This document shows, piece by piece, positions 27,030-37,222 of a stretch of 64,000 nt of DNA. The translations under genes and the position numbers were made by a program. The notes under the pieces were generated by a model. The model was given only the letters and a program-made list of their open reading frames with translations, did no database searches and was not told the DNA's origin. Origin of the DNA: Vibrio tubiashii (GTDB lineage: Bacteria > Pseudomonadota > Gammaproteobacteria > Enterobacterales > Vibrionaceae); contig JRWQ01000011.1 of NCBI GenBank assembly GCA_000775715.1, positions 248,001-312,000 of the forward strand. The letters run 5' to 3'. Within the stretch, counting starts at the first letter, position 1, and every line of letters starts with the position of its first letter.

Positions 27030-27968
27030 ATGGGCAAGTTAGTCGAAGGTGTTTGGCACGATGTCTGGTATGACACCAAATCGAGCAACGGGAAATTTGT
27101 ACGTGAAGATGCGGGGTTTAGAAACTGGATTGAGAACAAACCAGAGGCCAAATTCCAGCCAGAATCAGGTCGTTACCATTTGTATGTCTCTCTCGCCTGT
27201 CCTTGGGCGCACCGTACTCTGATTTTTCGAAAACTAAAAGGCCTTGAACCTCATATTGATGTCACTGTCGTTTGCCCTGACATGATGAGTGAGGGGTGGC
27301 AAATGGGCTTGCCAGAGCCGCTATTTGGTCATACTCGTTTGCATCACATCTACACTCAGGCCAAAGGCGATTATTCCGGTCGAGTAACTGTGCCTGTGCT
27401 GTGGGATAAAAAGCACAATACCATTGTTAGCAATGAGTCTTCGGAGATCATCCGCATGTTTAACTCGGAGTTTAATCAACTGACCGGGAATGTAGATGAT
27501 TATTATCCAGAAAAAGATCGAGAACTGATTGAAGAGTGGAACGCTTATATTTACCCAAATGTAAATAACGGGGTTTATCGCTGTGGCTTTGCCACCACGC
27601 AAGAGGCTTATGAAGAAGCGTACAACCAGTTGTTTGAATCGTTAGACCGAATAGATAAACACCTTGAGAAAAACCGCTATCTAGCGGGAGGGAAGCTTAC
27701 AGAGGCAGATTGGCGTTTATTTACTACCCTGATTCGATTTGACGCCGTATACGTTGGTCATTTTAAGTGTAATAAGCAGCGCATAGCTGATTACCCTAAC
27801 CTTAACGGCTATATGAAAGAGTTGTATCAGGTGCCGGGCATAAAAGAAACCACTGACTTTTACCACATTAAGCGTCACTACTATTTCAGTCACACTAACA
27901 TCAACCCTACTCAGGTTGTTCCGCTTGGGCCAGAGCTGGATTTGGACTCCCCACATGGGCGTGGATAG
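27030..27968 (+). CDS. yqjG: Glutathionyl-hydroquinone reductase (YqjG/ECM4-type GST)
   Basis: 312 residues. The catalytic Cys is in YVSLACPWAHRT (Cys57, CPWA motif), which is diagnostic of Xi-class GSTs that reduce glutathionyl-hydroquinones. SNESSEIIRMFNSEFN forms the glutathione site and the helical C-terminal half has GGKLTEADWRLFTTLIRFDAVYVGHFKCN, another family hallmark. Single gene, preceded by GGTTAGGAGAG, with its own promoter region of about 120 bases after the opp terminator. Confidence 0.92.
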   Translation: MGKLVEGVWHDVWYDTKSSNGKFVREDAGFRNWIENKPEAKFQPESGRYHLYVSLACPWAHRTLIFRKLKGLEPHIDVTVVCPDMMSEGWQMGLPEPLFGHTRLHHIYTQAKGDYSGRVTVPVLWDKKHNTIVSNESSEIIRMFNSEFNQLTGNVDDYYPEKDRELIEEWNAYIYPNVNNGVYRCGFATTQEAYEEAYNQLFESLDRIDKHLEKNRYLAGGKLTEADWRLFTTLIRFDAVYVGHFKCNKQRIADYPNLNGYMKELYQVPGIKETTDFYHIKRHYYFSHTNINPTQVVPLGPELDLDSPHGRG

Positions 27969-28024
27969 AGAGGGCAAATTGCTAACGGTCAATACCATGG
28001 GTAATCAGAGTGGCTGATGCTACA

Positions 28025-28114
28025 GTCACGCTTTAGTTGTGACGCTTAGATTGTCTCGTGTATAGACAATCTAGACATCATGGCCTGAGCATCAAAGGCG
28101 GTGTTCAGACCATG
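28025..28114. repeat. Three successive hairpins between convergent genes
   Basis: GTCAC/GTGAC (28025-28043), a perfect 10-base TAGATTGTCT/AGACAATCTA (28047-28073) and CATGGCCTGA/TCAGACCATG with one mismatch (28079-28114). None has a clear T-run. They lie between the GST gene and the binding-protein gene and may together stop or stabilise both mRNAs. Confidence 0.55.
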
Positions 28115-28130
28115 AAAAGAGGTTAAAGGT

Positions 28131-29360
28131 CTAAGGCTTATACCAGCTATCTAATCCGGTTTGAAGTCTCTGAGTGGCGTCTTGCGGCGACATTGTACCA
28201 TTGATAACCCCAACGCTGGTTTCCCATATCTCTAGTTCTAAACTCGGCGTGCCTCGATTGAGGATTTGATATGAGTTACGGATGGTTGAATCACAACTGT
28301 CACGCCAGGAGAGCATCTCTTTGGCTGTTGGGTCTGAAACTTCAATAAAATGGTTCGACAGCGAGAAGAAACCTGGAAGTGCATTGGTGAAAAGCTCTGC
28401 AAACTCTTCACTTGCCATCCATTGAATAAATGTGTTGGCGTCAGCGCTATTAGTGGTTTTCGCGTTAATACCGATCCCGATGTCGGTATGGTCACTGATG
28501 AAGCAGCTGTCGTCTTTATTGGCGACAGTGGGTCGAAATACGCCTAGGTCAATTTTGTCTCTAAAAGATAAAATATCCCATGATCCAGCCGGGTAAACAG
28601 CCGCTTTCCCACTGCCGAACATCTCGATGGCTTCATTGTAGGTTCGACTTTGATAGCCGTCGCCCATGTAGTCAGCCCACATCGCGAGCTGCTTGAATAC
28701 TTCTATATAAGCTGGGTCAGTAAGCTTACCGTCTCCGGCGAGTAGAGAGAAACGGCCATCTTCACCTTGCCAATAGTTGGGGCCAATGTTTTGAAAGCCC
28801 ATTGTAGCAGCTTCCCACTTGTCATTGGTGCCCATCGCGATAGGGGTATATTTGCCACTCGCTTTTACCTTCTCTAGAGCTGAGAAAAACTCGTCGTTAG
28901 TCGTAGGAACAGCAATACCTAATTCATTGAATACGGACTTGTTATAGAAAAAGCCGTGAATTACAGAAGCAAGGGGAAGGCAAAAAGTAACGGAGCCATC
29001 ATCAGTTTGCCATGCTGATTGAGCGAAAGAGGGGAAGTTTTCCATGCCATCAAGATCGGTTAAATCCATTAGATTGTTCGCTTGATACAACTTAAGGGAG
29101 TCGTCGAATGGGCGGCAGGTAATAATGTCTCCCGCAGTGCCGTCAGCTAATCGCTGGGTTAATGCACTGTTGTAGTCCGTCGCGGGTGTGTGTCTGTATG
29201 TGACTTTGATGTTTGGATGTTTGGCGTTAAATGCAGGAATGATGGTTTCATTCCATATTTTCCCATCTTCTCGCCAACTTTCAATAACGAGGTTTCCTGC
29301 GGTAACTAAAGTAGGTAAGTAGCATAGCGCCACTATAATTAGGGTACTTATCGCTCTCAT
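28131..29360 (-). CDS. Periplasmic sugar-type solute-binding protein (orphan, paired with MCP)
   Basis: 409 residues with signal peptide (ISTLIIVALCYLPTLVTAG) and an SBP_bac_1 fold: NLVIESWREDGKIWNETIIPAFNAKHPNIKVTYRH, ALTQRLADGTAGDII, VYPAGSWDILSFRDKIDLGVF, WMASEEFAELFTNALPGFFS. Cluster 1 proteins bind sugars or polyols, often beside permease and ATPase genes. Here none exist: the only neighbour in the same direction is the chemoreceptor 26 bases upstream. It is probably a ligand-presenting partner for that receptor, or it serves a distant transporter. Confidence 0.85.
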   Translation of the reverse strand: MRAISTLIIVALCYLPTLVTAGNLVIESWREDGKIWNETIIPAFNAKHPNIKVTYRHTPATDYNSALTQRLADGTAGDIITCRPFDDSLKLYQANNLMDLTDLDGMENFPSFAQSAWQTDDGSVTFCLPLASVIHGFFYNKSVFNELGIAVPTTNDEFFSALEKVKASGKYTPIAMGTNDKWEAATMGFQNIGPNYWQGEDGRFSLLAGDGKLTDPAYIEVFKQLAMWADYMGDGYQSRTYNEAIEMFGSGKAAVYPAGSWDILSFRDKIDLGVFRPTVANKDDSCFISDHTDIGIGINAKTTNSADANTFIQWMASEEFAELFTNALPGFFSLSNHFIEVSDPTAKEMLSWRDSCDSTIRNSYQILNRGTPSLELEIWETSVGVINGTMSPQDATQRLQTGLDSWYKP

Positions 29361-29386
29361 GTGAAGTTCCTTTCCTCTTGTTCGAT

Positions 29387-31357
29387 TTACACTTTAAATC
29401 GTTTGACCAAGGCTCTTTGGTTTTGCGCGAGTTGCGCTAAGGCGTCACTGACCGACGCAGCACCTTGTGCTTCAACATCAGTTTGGGACGCAAGTTCCGA
29501 TATTTCGTTGATACTTTGCGCAATCTCTCTACTGACTTTGATCTGTTCTTCAGAGGCGTGCGCAACTTGGGTACTGGTGTTTTTGATGGAGACCATGTGC
29601 TCAACAACCGTTTGAAGCGTCTCATCGGTTAAGCGGCTTTGATTGACACACTCTTCGGTTTTGCTTTGACTCAATGTCATGACTGAGACCATTTCATCGG
29701 AGCTTGATTGCAGGCGCTCAATCATGCTTTGAATTTCAACCGTAGATTGCTGAGTACGATTCGCTAAGGTTCTGACTTCATCGGCGACCACCGCAAAACC
29801 GCGTCCATGTTCGCCCGCTCTAGCGGCTTCTATCGCTGCGTTCAGAGCAAGTAGGTTAGTTTGGTCTGCAATATCTCGAATAACGTCTAAAATACTGCCG
29901 ATATTGCTCGAGTATTCGTCAAGTTGGGTGGTGATTTGTGTTGCTGTGTTAATGGAAGTGAGTAGCTCTTCAATCAGCGTTAAGCCACTTGCGACTTGCT
30001 GACGACTGGTTAGGGTACTTTCATTCGCATGTTCGACTTCTTCTTGAGATCTTTCGGTTGAACGATGTACTTCGGTGACGCTAGTTTCCATTTCAGAGAT
30101 GGCGGCGGCGACCATATCAATTTGTTGGCCCTGAGCAGACACTCTGCTCATGGTAGAATCACTGATCTCAGACGCTTTAGTCGCTTGAGTAGCGAGGCTC
30201 TTTGAGCCTGAGTTAATTTGACTGAGCACTTCCTTCATCTCTCCGACTAGCTTATCGATGGATTGGGAAAGCTCTCCAAATTCGCAGCGTGATTCATAGC
30301 GGACTTTATGGGTCATGTCCCCCTCGCGCATTAAACGCAACACTCGGTTGATTAATGAGAGAGGCTTATGAATCGCTTTCGCGGTGAGGAAACCAATAAT
30401 TACGGCAACTATCGCGGAAGTGACACTTAAAATTATGATTAACCGTTCCGCTGAAAAGACCGATTTTTCTGTTGCAATTTTTGCATCTGAAACTTCCGAA
30501 ACCGCGCTTTGAGCCAGGCTTTCGAATGCCTTTTCTAGTGCTTGTGAGTTTTGTTGGCTCTGAACAATAAGCCCGCGAATTTGTTCTCTTAAGTTTTTAG
30601 TGGATAGCATTAAAGGCAACATGCCTTTATCGGAGATACCGGCTATCTCTAATTTATCTACTACGGTATCAAACCTTTTAATTAGACCTGCGCTTAGTTT
30701 GACTTGCTGGATCCCTTTTTTGGCTAAGTTGGTGTTTCTTTTAAAGTTATCGATTAACTTGACGAGGTCCATGTCTGGATTTGCCGCTCTAAGGGTCCGC
30801 AAGTCACGTTTAATACCACTGGTTAGCCGATCGACCTTATTGCTTTGTGAACGGCTTTTACTCAGCTTTGACAGCAGTTGCTGAGTGATTTTTTGAAAAG
30901 CATCTTCATATTTAACAAACTCGGCTTGCGCGAGATACAGTTGTTGCTGTGTTTTGAGCGACGTCTGATGTAAGTTCATGATCTGCTCTGCATCGCGGTA
31001 AAATGTGCTGGTTAATGTCGCGATCTTATCGCTGTTGACCGCGCTACTATTGCTGATTTTTTCGAATGTTTGATTAAAAATGGTTTGTTGCTCCGCGAAC
31101 GCTTCTTTGATGGGGGGGAGAGACGCAAGATCTTCAAAGGTTAGGTATTCGAGTAGCAATCGCTGGCTTTTTAGCATTGAAGCATCGAGCTGAGCACTAT
31201 TCACAAGCAAAGGTGTCGCCTGTTGAGTAATTAGGCTGACATTTTTATCAACGGTTTTTAAGTTGAGGTAACTAAACACTCCTAATGCGGCCAATAGAAT
31301 GAACATGACCAAATAACCTAAAATAGTTCTCTGAACGATATTGAGAGAAGCTTTCAT
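29387..31357 (-). CDS. Methyl-accepting chemotaxis protein
   Basis: 656 residues. First membrane helix near 12-33 ([22 protein letters not shown]), a long helical periplasmic domain (about 35-300), second helix near 310-330 ([21 protein letters not shown]), HAMP, and a C-terminal signalling domain with [37 protein letters not shown]. The end LVKRFKV has no CheR/CheB-binding pentapeptide. The periplasmic part is helical-bundle-like, the type that can read a binding protein. Co-directional with the orphan binding-protein gene after 26 bases. Confidence 0.93.
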   Translation of the reverse strand: MKASLNIVQRTILGYLVMFILLAALGVFSYLNLKTVDKNVSLITQQATPLLVNSAQLDASMLKSQRLLLEYLTFEDLASLPPIKEAFAEQQTIFNQTFEKISNSSAVNSDKIATLTSTFYRDAEQIMNLHQTSLKTQQQLYLAQAEFVKYEDAFQKITQQLLSKLSKSRSQSNKVDRLTSGIKRDLRTLRAANPDMDLVKLIDNFKRNTNLAKKGIQQVKLSAGLIKRFDTVVDKLEIAGISDKGMLPLMLSTKNLREQIRGLIVQSQQNSQALEKAFESLAQSAVSEVSDAKIATEKSVFSAERLIIILSVTSAIVAVIIGFLTAKAIHKPLSLINRVLRLMREGDMTHKVRYESRCEFGELSQSIDKLVGEMKEVLSQINSGSKSLATQATKASEISDSTMSRVSAQGQQIDMVAAAISEMETSVTEVHRSTERSQEEVEHANESTLTSRQQVASGLTLIEELLTSINTATQITTQLDEYSSNIGSILDVIRDIADQTNLLALNAAIEAARAGEHGRGFAVVADEVRTLANRTQQSTVEIQSMIERLQSSSDEMVSVMTLSQSKTEECVNQSRLTDETLQTVVEHMVSIKNTSTQVAHASEEQIKVSREIAQSINEISELASQTDVEAQGAASVSDALAQLAQNQRALVKRFKV

Positions 31358-31596
31358 CTAATCACTCATTGTTGCTGATTTAATTATCTATAAAGCTAGT
31401 TCAAAATGAGGGCAATTTCAGGTAAAGCAATGTTACTTTATTTGAATAATAGTCCATCGGAGTGGTTAGTGGCTGATATTTAAGGCTTTATATGAGTCCT
31501 ATTCGGTCAAGTATTGTCACTTAAATTGAACCGTAAACAATTAATCAACGACGAATAACTATTCGTTGAGCTTGTCATTCGCAATGTAAAGTCAAT

Positions 31597-31625
31597 AAAA
31601 AACCCTCGCATTAGCGAGGGTTTTT
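31597..31625 (-). terminator. Terminator of ackA-pta
   Basis: AAAACCCTCGC-ATTA-GCGAGGGTTTT hairpin with T-runs on both sides; on the minus strand it follows the pta stop by about 20 bases. Confidence 0.9.
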
Positions 31626-31644
31626 ATTAGCAATAAGCGTTCGA

Positions 31645-33810
31645 CTAGTTAACGGCTTTTTCTTCCGCTTGAGCGGCTTGGTCTGCTTGGATTGCAGTAA
31701 GCGCTACTGTGTAAACGATGTCGTCAACGAGTGCGCCGCGAGACAGGTCGTTCACAGGCTTGCGCATGCCCTGAAGCATTGGACCGATAGAGACGAGGTC
31801 AGCTGAACGCTGTACCGCTTTGTAAGTCGTGTTACCCGTGTTTAGGTCTGGGAATACGAATACCGTCGCTTTACCAGCTACAGGAGAGTTAGGCGCTTTA
31901 GAAGCGGCTACGTTTTCCATGATCGCTGCATCGTACTGTAGAGGGCCGTCGATGACTAGATCCGGACGTTTCTCTTGAGCAAGCTTGGTTGCTTCACGTA
32001 CTTTATCTACGTCTGCACCTTTACCAGATTCACCAGTCGAGTATGAGATCATCGCTACGCGTGGGTCGATACCGAATGCTGCTGCAGAGTCAGCAGATTG
32101 GATAGCGATTTCAGCAAGTTGCTCAGCGGTTGGATCTGGGTTGATTGCACAGTCACCGTATACCAATACTTGGTCAGGTAGCAGCATGAAGAATACCGAA
32201 GATACGATTGACGCATCAGGAGCAGTCTTGATGATTTGGAACGGAGGAACGATAGTGTTCGCCGTAGTGTGAACAGCACCAGAAACTAGGCCGTCAACTT
32301 CGTCGTTCTCTAACATCATTGTGCCTAAGAATACTGAGTCTTGTAGCTTCTCACGAGCAACAACTTCAGTCATACCTTTGTGACCACGTAGCTCTACTAG
32401 ACGTGCAACGTAGTTTTCACGAACTTCATCAGAGTTGATGATAGTTACGCCAGCACCTAGTTCTACACCTTGTTGTGCTGCAACACGTTTGATCTCGTCA
32501 GGGTTACCTAGAAGTACACATTCTGCGATGCCGCGCTCAGCACAGATAGCGGCTGCTTTAACCGTACGTGGCTCATCGCCTTCAGGAAGTACGATACGCT
32601 TAGCTGCTTTACGAGCAAATTCAGTTAGCTGGTAACGGAATGCTGGTGGGCTTAGGCGACGAGACTTCTGAGTCCCCTCAGTCATTGACTCGATCCAGTT
32701 GCCGTCGATGTGACCAGCCACGTGCTCGTTAATAAACTCGATACGCTCTTTATCGTCTGCAGGTACTTCGATAGAGAAGCTCTGTAGGTTTAGAGACGTT
32801 TGCCAAGTGTTACCTTGCGCTTTGAAGATTGGCAGACCTGATTCGAATGCAGGCTTACATAGACCAACAATCTCTTCTGGGATGTCGTAACCGCCAGTAA
32901 GAAGCACGGCACCGATTTCAACACCGTTCATTGCTGCTAGTGCCGCTGCAACGATAACGTCTGGACGGTCAGCTGAAGTAACAAGCAGAGAGCCTGGTTT
33001 GAAGTGCTCAATCATGTTTGGTAGAGAACGTGCACAGAAGGTGATGCTCTTGATGCGACGAGTCGCGATTTCACCTTCATTGATGATGTCAGCGTTTAGA
33101 TGTTTCGCCATGTCGATAGCGCGCGTCGCGATTAGGTCGATGCTCCAAGGCACACAACCAAGAACGCGGATTGGAGACGTGTTGAAGATCTCCATTACTT
33201 TCATTTCGTTCTGTTTCGCGCTATCTGCATCGTCAAAGATTTCAGATAGGTCAGGGCGAGTACGGCCAGCTTCGTCAACAGGTGCGTTTAGTTTGTTGAT
33301 GATAACACCTGAAATATTCTTGTTTTTAGTGCCACCAAAGTTAGAACAAGCAACTTCGATGCGCTCTTTTAGCTGTGCTGGGTTATCTGTACCTGGAGTT
33401 GCTACAAGAACGATTTCTGCACCAAGGGTTGCTGCGATTTCCGCGTTCACTTGGTTAGCGAATGGGTGCTTGCGAGTAGGTACAAGACCTTCGATGAGTG
33501 TCACGTCCGCATCTTGATTGATTTGGTTGTAACGCTCAACCACTGTTTCTAGTAGCTCGTCCATGTTGTCGTTACCGATTAGGCTTTCAGCAACAGACAT
33601 CATCATTGGTGTGCCAATCTTCACATCACTGTTAGTACCAACGATAGTTGACGTTAGATCCGGTTGATCACCGCCAGAACGAGGCTGACAGATTGGCTTG
33701 TAGAAAGAAACTTTAACGCCCTTACGCTCCATAGTGCGCAGAACACCCATGCTTACACTAGTAAGACCAACACCAGCGCTCGTAGGGATAAGCATAATAG
33801 TACGAGACAT
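31645..33810 (-). CDS. pta: Phosphate acetyltransferase (long form)
   Basis: 721 residues, like the 714 of E. coli. It interconverts acetyl-CoA and acetyl phosphate. The N-terminal BioD-like P-loop domain ([25 protein letters not shown]) and DRTGG region are followed by the C-terminal PTA_PTB catalytic domain (about 390-710; [76 protein letters not shown]). Co-transcribed after ackA. Codon use is highly biased, suggesting strong expression. Confidence 0.97.
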   Translation of the reverse strand: MSRTIMLIPTSAGVGLTSVSMGVLRTMERKGVKVSFYKPICQPRSGGDQPDLTSTIVGTNSDVKIGTPMMMSVAESLIGNDNMDELLETVVERYNQINQDADVTLIEGLVPTRKHPFANQVNAEIAATLGAEIVLVATPGTDNPAQLKERIEVACSNFGGTKNKNISGVIINKLNAPVDEAGRTRPDLSEIFDDADSAKQNEMKVMEIFNTSPIRVLGCVPWSIDLIATRAIDMAKHLNADIINEGEIATRRIKSITFCARSLPNMIEHFKPGSLLVTSADRPDVIVAAALAAMNGVEIGAVLLTGGYDIPEEIVGLCKPAFESGLPIFKAQGNTWQTSLNLQSFSIEVPADDKERIEFINEHVAGHIDGNWIESMTEGTQKSRRLSPPAFRYQLTEFARKAAKRIVLPEGDEPRTVKAAAICAERGIAECVLLGNPDEIKRVAAQQGVELGAGVTIINSDEVRENYVARLVELRGHKGMTEVVAREKLQDSVFLGTMMLENDEVDGLVSGAVHTTANTIVPPFQIIKTAPDASIVSSVFFMLLPDQVLVYGDCAINPDPTAEQLAEIAIQSADSAAAFGIDPRVAMISYSTGESGKGADVDKVREATKLAQEKRPDLVIDGPLQYDAAIMENVAASKAPNSPVAGKATVFVFPDLNTGNTTYKAVQRSADLVSIGPMLQGMRKPVNDLSRGALVDDIVYTVALTAIQADQAAQAEEKAVN

Positions 33811-33894
33811 TCGTAGAGTACCTTTAGCTATTGGGAAAAAAGCTTAACTGTACGTTCCTTTGAGGAAGGGAGAGGAGTTAAGCCCCTTATTAAG

Positions 33895-33920
33895 AAAACC
33901 GGCTGACATTTGTCAGCCGG
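33895..33920 (-). terminator. Hairpin in the ackA-pta intergenic region
   Basis: CCGGCTGAC pairs with GTCAGCCGG around a 4-base loop, and on the minus strand is followed by TTTTC. It lies 10 bases after the ackA stop and about 85 bases before pta. It could terminate part of the transcripts, giving more ackA than pta. Confidence 0.65.
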
Positions 33921-33929
33921 ATAAGTCAA

Positions 33930-35126
33930 TTAAAGACCTGCTAGTTTTGCAGTGTCTTCAGCGATAACTAGCTCTTCGTTAGTAGAGATAACCATTGCTG
34001 GGATACGGCTGTCTGCTGTCGTGATTGTACCTTCGCCGCCGAAACGAGCTTTAAGGTTAGCTTCACCGTCAACTTCGATGCCGAATACGCCTAGGCGGTT
34101 TAGAACCATTTCACGGATTGGGCCAGAGTTTTCACCGATACCACCAGTGAATACGATAGCGTCTAGACGACCTTCTAGAGTTGCAGTGTAACCTGCAACA
34201 TACTTCGCTAGGCGGTGGCAGAATACGTCCATCGCGCGAGTCGCTTCTTCTTTGTCGCCGTAGTTGTCTTCAACGAAACGACAGTCAGAAGTTACTTCAG
34301 TCAGACCTTGTAGGCCAGACTCTTTAGTTAGCATAGTGTTGATTTTCTCAACAGAGTAACCAAGTGCGTCGTGTAGGTGGAAGATGATCGCAGGGTCGAT
34401 GTCACCACAGCGAGTACCCATTACAAGACCTTCAAGAGGCGTTAGACCCATAGAAGTATCGACAGATTTACCGTTCTTGATTGCACATACAGATGCACCG
34501 TTACCTAGGTGACAGTTGATGATGTTTAGCTCATCTGCTGGCTTGCCTAGACGCTCAGCCGCTTCGCGAGCGATGAATAGGTGAGAAGTACCGTGCATGC
34601 CGTAACGACGGATACCGTGCTCTTTGTATAGGTTGTATGGAAGTGCGTATAGGTACGCTTCTTCAGGCATAGACTGGTGGAAAGCCGTATCGAATACAGC
34701 AGACATTGGTAGACCAGGGAACGCTTTTTGAGCAGCTTTGATACCAATGATAGCCGCTGGGTTGTGAAGAGGTGCTAGAGTTGCACAGTCTTCGATACCT
34801 TTCAGCACGTCGTCAGTGATTAGAGCAGACTGAGTGAATTTCTCGCCGCCGTGAACAACACGGTGACCAACAGCTTTTAGTTGCTCTGCAAGTTCTGGCT
34901 TAGAAGCAAGAATAGTTTCAACAATGAAAGATAGAGCTTCATCGTGCGCAGCGCCTTCGCCTAGTTGTGCTTCATGCTTACCATCAAGTTTCCACTTGAT
35001 ACGTGCTTCAGGAAGGTGCAGACATTCTGCAAGACCTGTTAGGTGCTCGTCGCCGTTTGCTGCATCAACAATAGCGAATTTAAGAGAAGAACTACCGCAG
35101 TTTAAAACTAAAACTAGCTTTGACAT
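33930..35126 (-). CDS. ackA: Acetate kinase
   Basis: 398 residues. ASKHA-fold signatures are intact: [57 protein letters not shown] and [16 protein letters not shown]. It turns acetyl phosphate and ADP into acetate and ATP. First gene of ackA-pta, divergent from yfbV across about 350 bases, as in E. coli. Confidence 0.98.
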   Translation of the reverse strand: MSKLVLVLNCGSSSLKFAIVDAANGDEHLTGLAECLHLPEARIKWKLDGKHEAQLGEGAAHDEALSFIVETILASKPELAEQLKAVGHRVVHGGEKFTQSALITDDVLKGIEDCATLAPLHNPAAIIGIKAAQKAFPGLPMSAVFDTAFHQSMPEEAYLYALPYNLYKEHGIRRYGMHGTSHLFIAREAAERLGKPADELNIINCHLGNGASVCAIKNGKSVDTSMGLTPLEGLVMGTRCGDIDPAIIFHLHDALGYSVEKINTMLTKESGLQGLTEVTSDCRFVEDNYGDKEEATRAMDVFCHRLAKYVAGYTATLEGRLDAIVFTGGIGENSGPIREMVLNRLGVFGIEVDGEANLKARFGGEGTITTADSRIPAMVISTNEELVIAEDTAKLAGL

Positions 35127-35474
35127 GAGTGACTACCTGTAATAATCAGTTAGGATAAAAATTAATCACAAGAATAGACGATGCTCTCAAAGCTGCGTAC
35201 TAATCTTGGTCAAAAAAACATCTAATTCCGTATAAAAGAGAGCAGTGACCAAGATCACCGCTTGCGCATCCGCTGCAGAAATGTCTCAAGAGTTGCGAAA
35301 ATTGTAAATAACGGCAACAATGAGATTGTGGGTTCGCAAAGGATAACGATAATAAGCGATGATAACAAAAAATTTTGAAAGAATATTAACTTTCATCAAT
35401 TTTTTGTCTGTTTAGTTGAATTCTTCAACTAAATTTTAGTTTTTAGGACCCTGTACTGAAAGTGAGAGAGCCCT
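35127..35474. other. Divergent ackA / yfbV regulatory region
   Basis: 348 bases, AT-rich towards yfbV. It contains a perfect 10-base inverted repeat, TTTAGTTGAA and TTCAACTAAA with a 3-base spacer (35411-35433), about 41 bases before the yfbV start, plus AT-rich runs. No good FNR or CRP consensus was found. Confidence 0.5.
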
Positions 35475-35927
35475 ATGAGTAATAAAGTCGGTTTAGTTCA
35501 CAGCCTTCGTGATGGTCAAAAGTACATGGATACTTGGCCTATGCGCAAAGAGCTCAATTTACTATTCCCTGAACAGCGTATTATTAAGGCAACGCGTTTC
35601 GGGGTAAAAGTGATGCCAGCGATTGCCGCAATCAGTGTCTTGACTCAGATGGCGTTCAACAATTATCAATCAATGCCACAAGCCGTCATCATCGCTCTAT
35701 TTGCTATTAGTATGCCGATTCAAGGTATGTGGTGGCTAGGTAACCGTTCTAACACCCAATTACCACCTGCGCTAGCTGGCTGGTATCGAGAAATCCATCA
35801 AAAAATTGCAGACAGTGGCTTCGCTCTAGAGCCGATGAAATCTCGTCCTCGTTACAAAGAGCTGGCACAGATTCTAAACCGCGCATTTCGCCAGCTCGAT
35901 AAAACCGCGCTGGAACGTTGGTTCTAA
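35475..35927 (+). CDS. yfbV: UPF0208 inner-membrane protein YfbV
   Basis: 150 residues. Matches YfbV ([39 protein letters not shown] at the start, [16 protein letters not shown] at the end). Two membrane helices near 48-64 and 68-88. It lies beside and divergent from ackA, as in E. coli; the protein is linked to nucleoid/Ter macrodomain organisation in E. coli by some work, not certain here. Confidence 0.9.
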   Translation: MSNKVGLVHSLRDGQKYMDTWPMRKELNLLFPEQRIIKATRFGVKVMPAIAAISVLTQMAFNNYQSMPQAVIIALFAISMPIQGMWWLGNRSNTQLPPALAGWYREIHQKIADSGFALEPMKSRPRYKELAQILNRAFRQLDKTALERWF

Positions 35928-35945
35928 GCGTTAAGAGTAGAGAAG

Positions 35946-35972
35946 AAGCGCCCAGAGTAGGGCGCTTTTTTT
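35946..35972 (+). terminator. Terminator of yfbV
   Basis: AAGCGCCC-AGAGTA-GGGCGCTT followed by T residues. The last T residues overlap the stop codon of the convergent methyltransferase gene. Confidence 0.88.
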
Positions 35973-36789
35973 ATGCTGCTTTGTCAGTGGGTTTAGATTT
36001 GGGTTGGGAGAGATAACTGGCTAGTGCAGTCTCTGTTTGATAATAAGTAGAGAGCTGAACGTACATCTCTTCACTTTCTGCATTTGTCATAACCCCTTTT
36101 TGATGTGCTCTCACCATGACATTTTTCTCCGTCGCGCGACTGGAAGCAAACTCGATGATGTCCACTTTGAATCCACGTTGTTCTAGAATCAGAGTGCGAA
36201 GTGAGTCACCTATCATGTGCACCAGACGATCTTTAAATACTCGGTGCCTCGTTATCGCTGAATTCGCTTTTGCCGAACCCATCGTCTTGCGAATACTATG
36301 CTGACAACAAGAGACAGACAAAATGTGTTTTGCTTCCGACTCGATCCCTATGGCTAACGTTTGATCCGTTGCAGTATCACAGGCGTGCAGAGAACACACT
36401 AGTGTCGGCTGGAAATCGATATTGGCGTCAATGATATCGCAGGTTTCAAATGTCATGTTGCTAAAGCCGAGTTCGGTGGCGCGTTGGCGGTTCTTGCCCA
36501 TTAGTGCCCTATTTCGGTCAATACATAGGATACGAAAGGGACGCGGTTCAATTTCAGTATAAAAATAGGCAATGGTGAAACTCAGAAGGCAGTTACCCGC
36601 ACCACATTCCACGATTTTCACCGGTCGCTTTTTCGAATACTTGCGCAGTTGGCTATGGATGACTTCTATATAGCCTAATAACTGCTCTCTTTTCTTTTGT
36701 TTGTCTCGATTCGCACCTCGACCTTCTGTAAGACCAAGTTGCGTTAAAAAATGGGTCAGCACCTTTTTCTGTTGTGCAGAAATAAGCAT
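35971..36789 (-). CDS. SAM-dependent methyltransferase (Methyltransf_32 type)
   Basis: About 272 residues. Start ATG 36789 is chosen for its GGAGAG ribosome site; a frame open to 37044 has no coding look. Motif I is KIVECGAGNCLLSFTIAYFY, followed by CIDRNRALMGKNRQRA (acidic ligand), then CSLHACDTATDQTLAIGI, the signature of the PF13679-like group, and LSVSCCQHSIRKTM. Substrate unknown; relatives include RNA methyltransferases. Transcribed alone. Confidence 0.8.
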   Translation of the reverse strand: MLISAQQKKVLTHFLTQLGLTEGRGANRDKQKKREQLLGYIEVIHSQLRKYSKKRPVKIVECGAGNCLLSFTIAYFYTEIEPRPFRILCIDRNRALMGKNRQRATELGFSNMTFETCDIIDANIDFQPTLVCSLHACDTATDQTLAIGIESEAKHILSVSCCQHSIRKTMGSAKANSAITRHRVFKDRLVHMIGDSLRTLILEQRGFKVDIIEFASSRATEKNVMVRAHQKGVMTNAESEEMYVQLSTYYQTETALASYLSQPKSKPTDKAA

Positions 36790-37222
36790 AAATCTCTCCA
36801 ATAGAGAAATGGAGTGATATGAACGAGATGGCGGAACAGGCGAGGTAGACTTGGGAAGGGTAGAATGCCTAACTGAACCACCATACACAATCCACACGCA
36901 ACCCCACTTCAAAAGTGTTGTTGTTAAAAGTTCGACAAAAATGTCGAATGAGTTTCGTTGGTTTGTGATGTGTTTTCGTTCAGTCCCAGTGCTGAAACAG
37001 GTCAGCGCCGGAGGGGCATTACTCCATAGAATATTATCGGACATCTATTTTAGGTAGTAATCGTCGTTGGAGCAATGGATACGGGTATAAAGTGACTTAA
37101 ATTTGACTTGCGTCATGAATTATTACCGTTATCCAATATGAACGTAAGGGGGTGAGTTGTCAGTCCCTTTACAAAAAAACGCTCACCGAAGTGAGCGTTT
37201 TCATATCTGTTCTAATTCAACA
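36790..37222. other. Intergenic region between methyltransferase and ald
   Basis: 433 bases. The part next to the methyltransferase start remains open in its frame but lacks a ribosome site further upstream and has no recognisable domain. The end next to ald holds the ald terminator. Nothing else recognised. Confidence 0.4.
37173..37201 (-). terminator. Terminator of ald
   Basis: AAAACGCTCAC-CGAA-GTGAGCGTTTT hairpin, with a run of seven T residues on the minus strand, about 22 bases after the ald stop. Confidence 0.88.

Noticed and set aside
36790..37044. N-terminal extension of the methyltransferase
   Set aside because: The start at 36789 has a good ribosome site, while the extension has no domain, no ribosome site and an unlikely composition.
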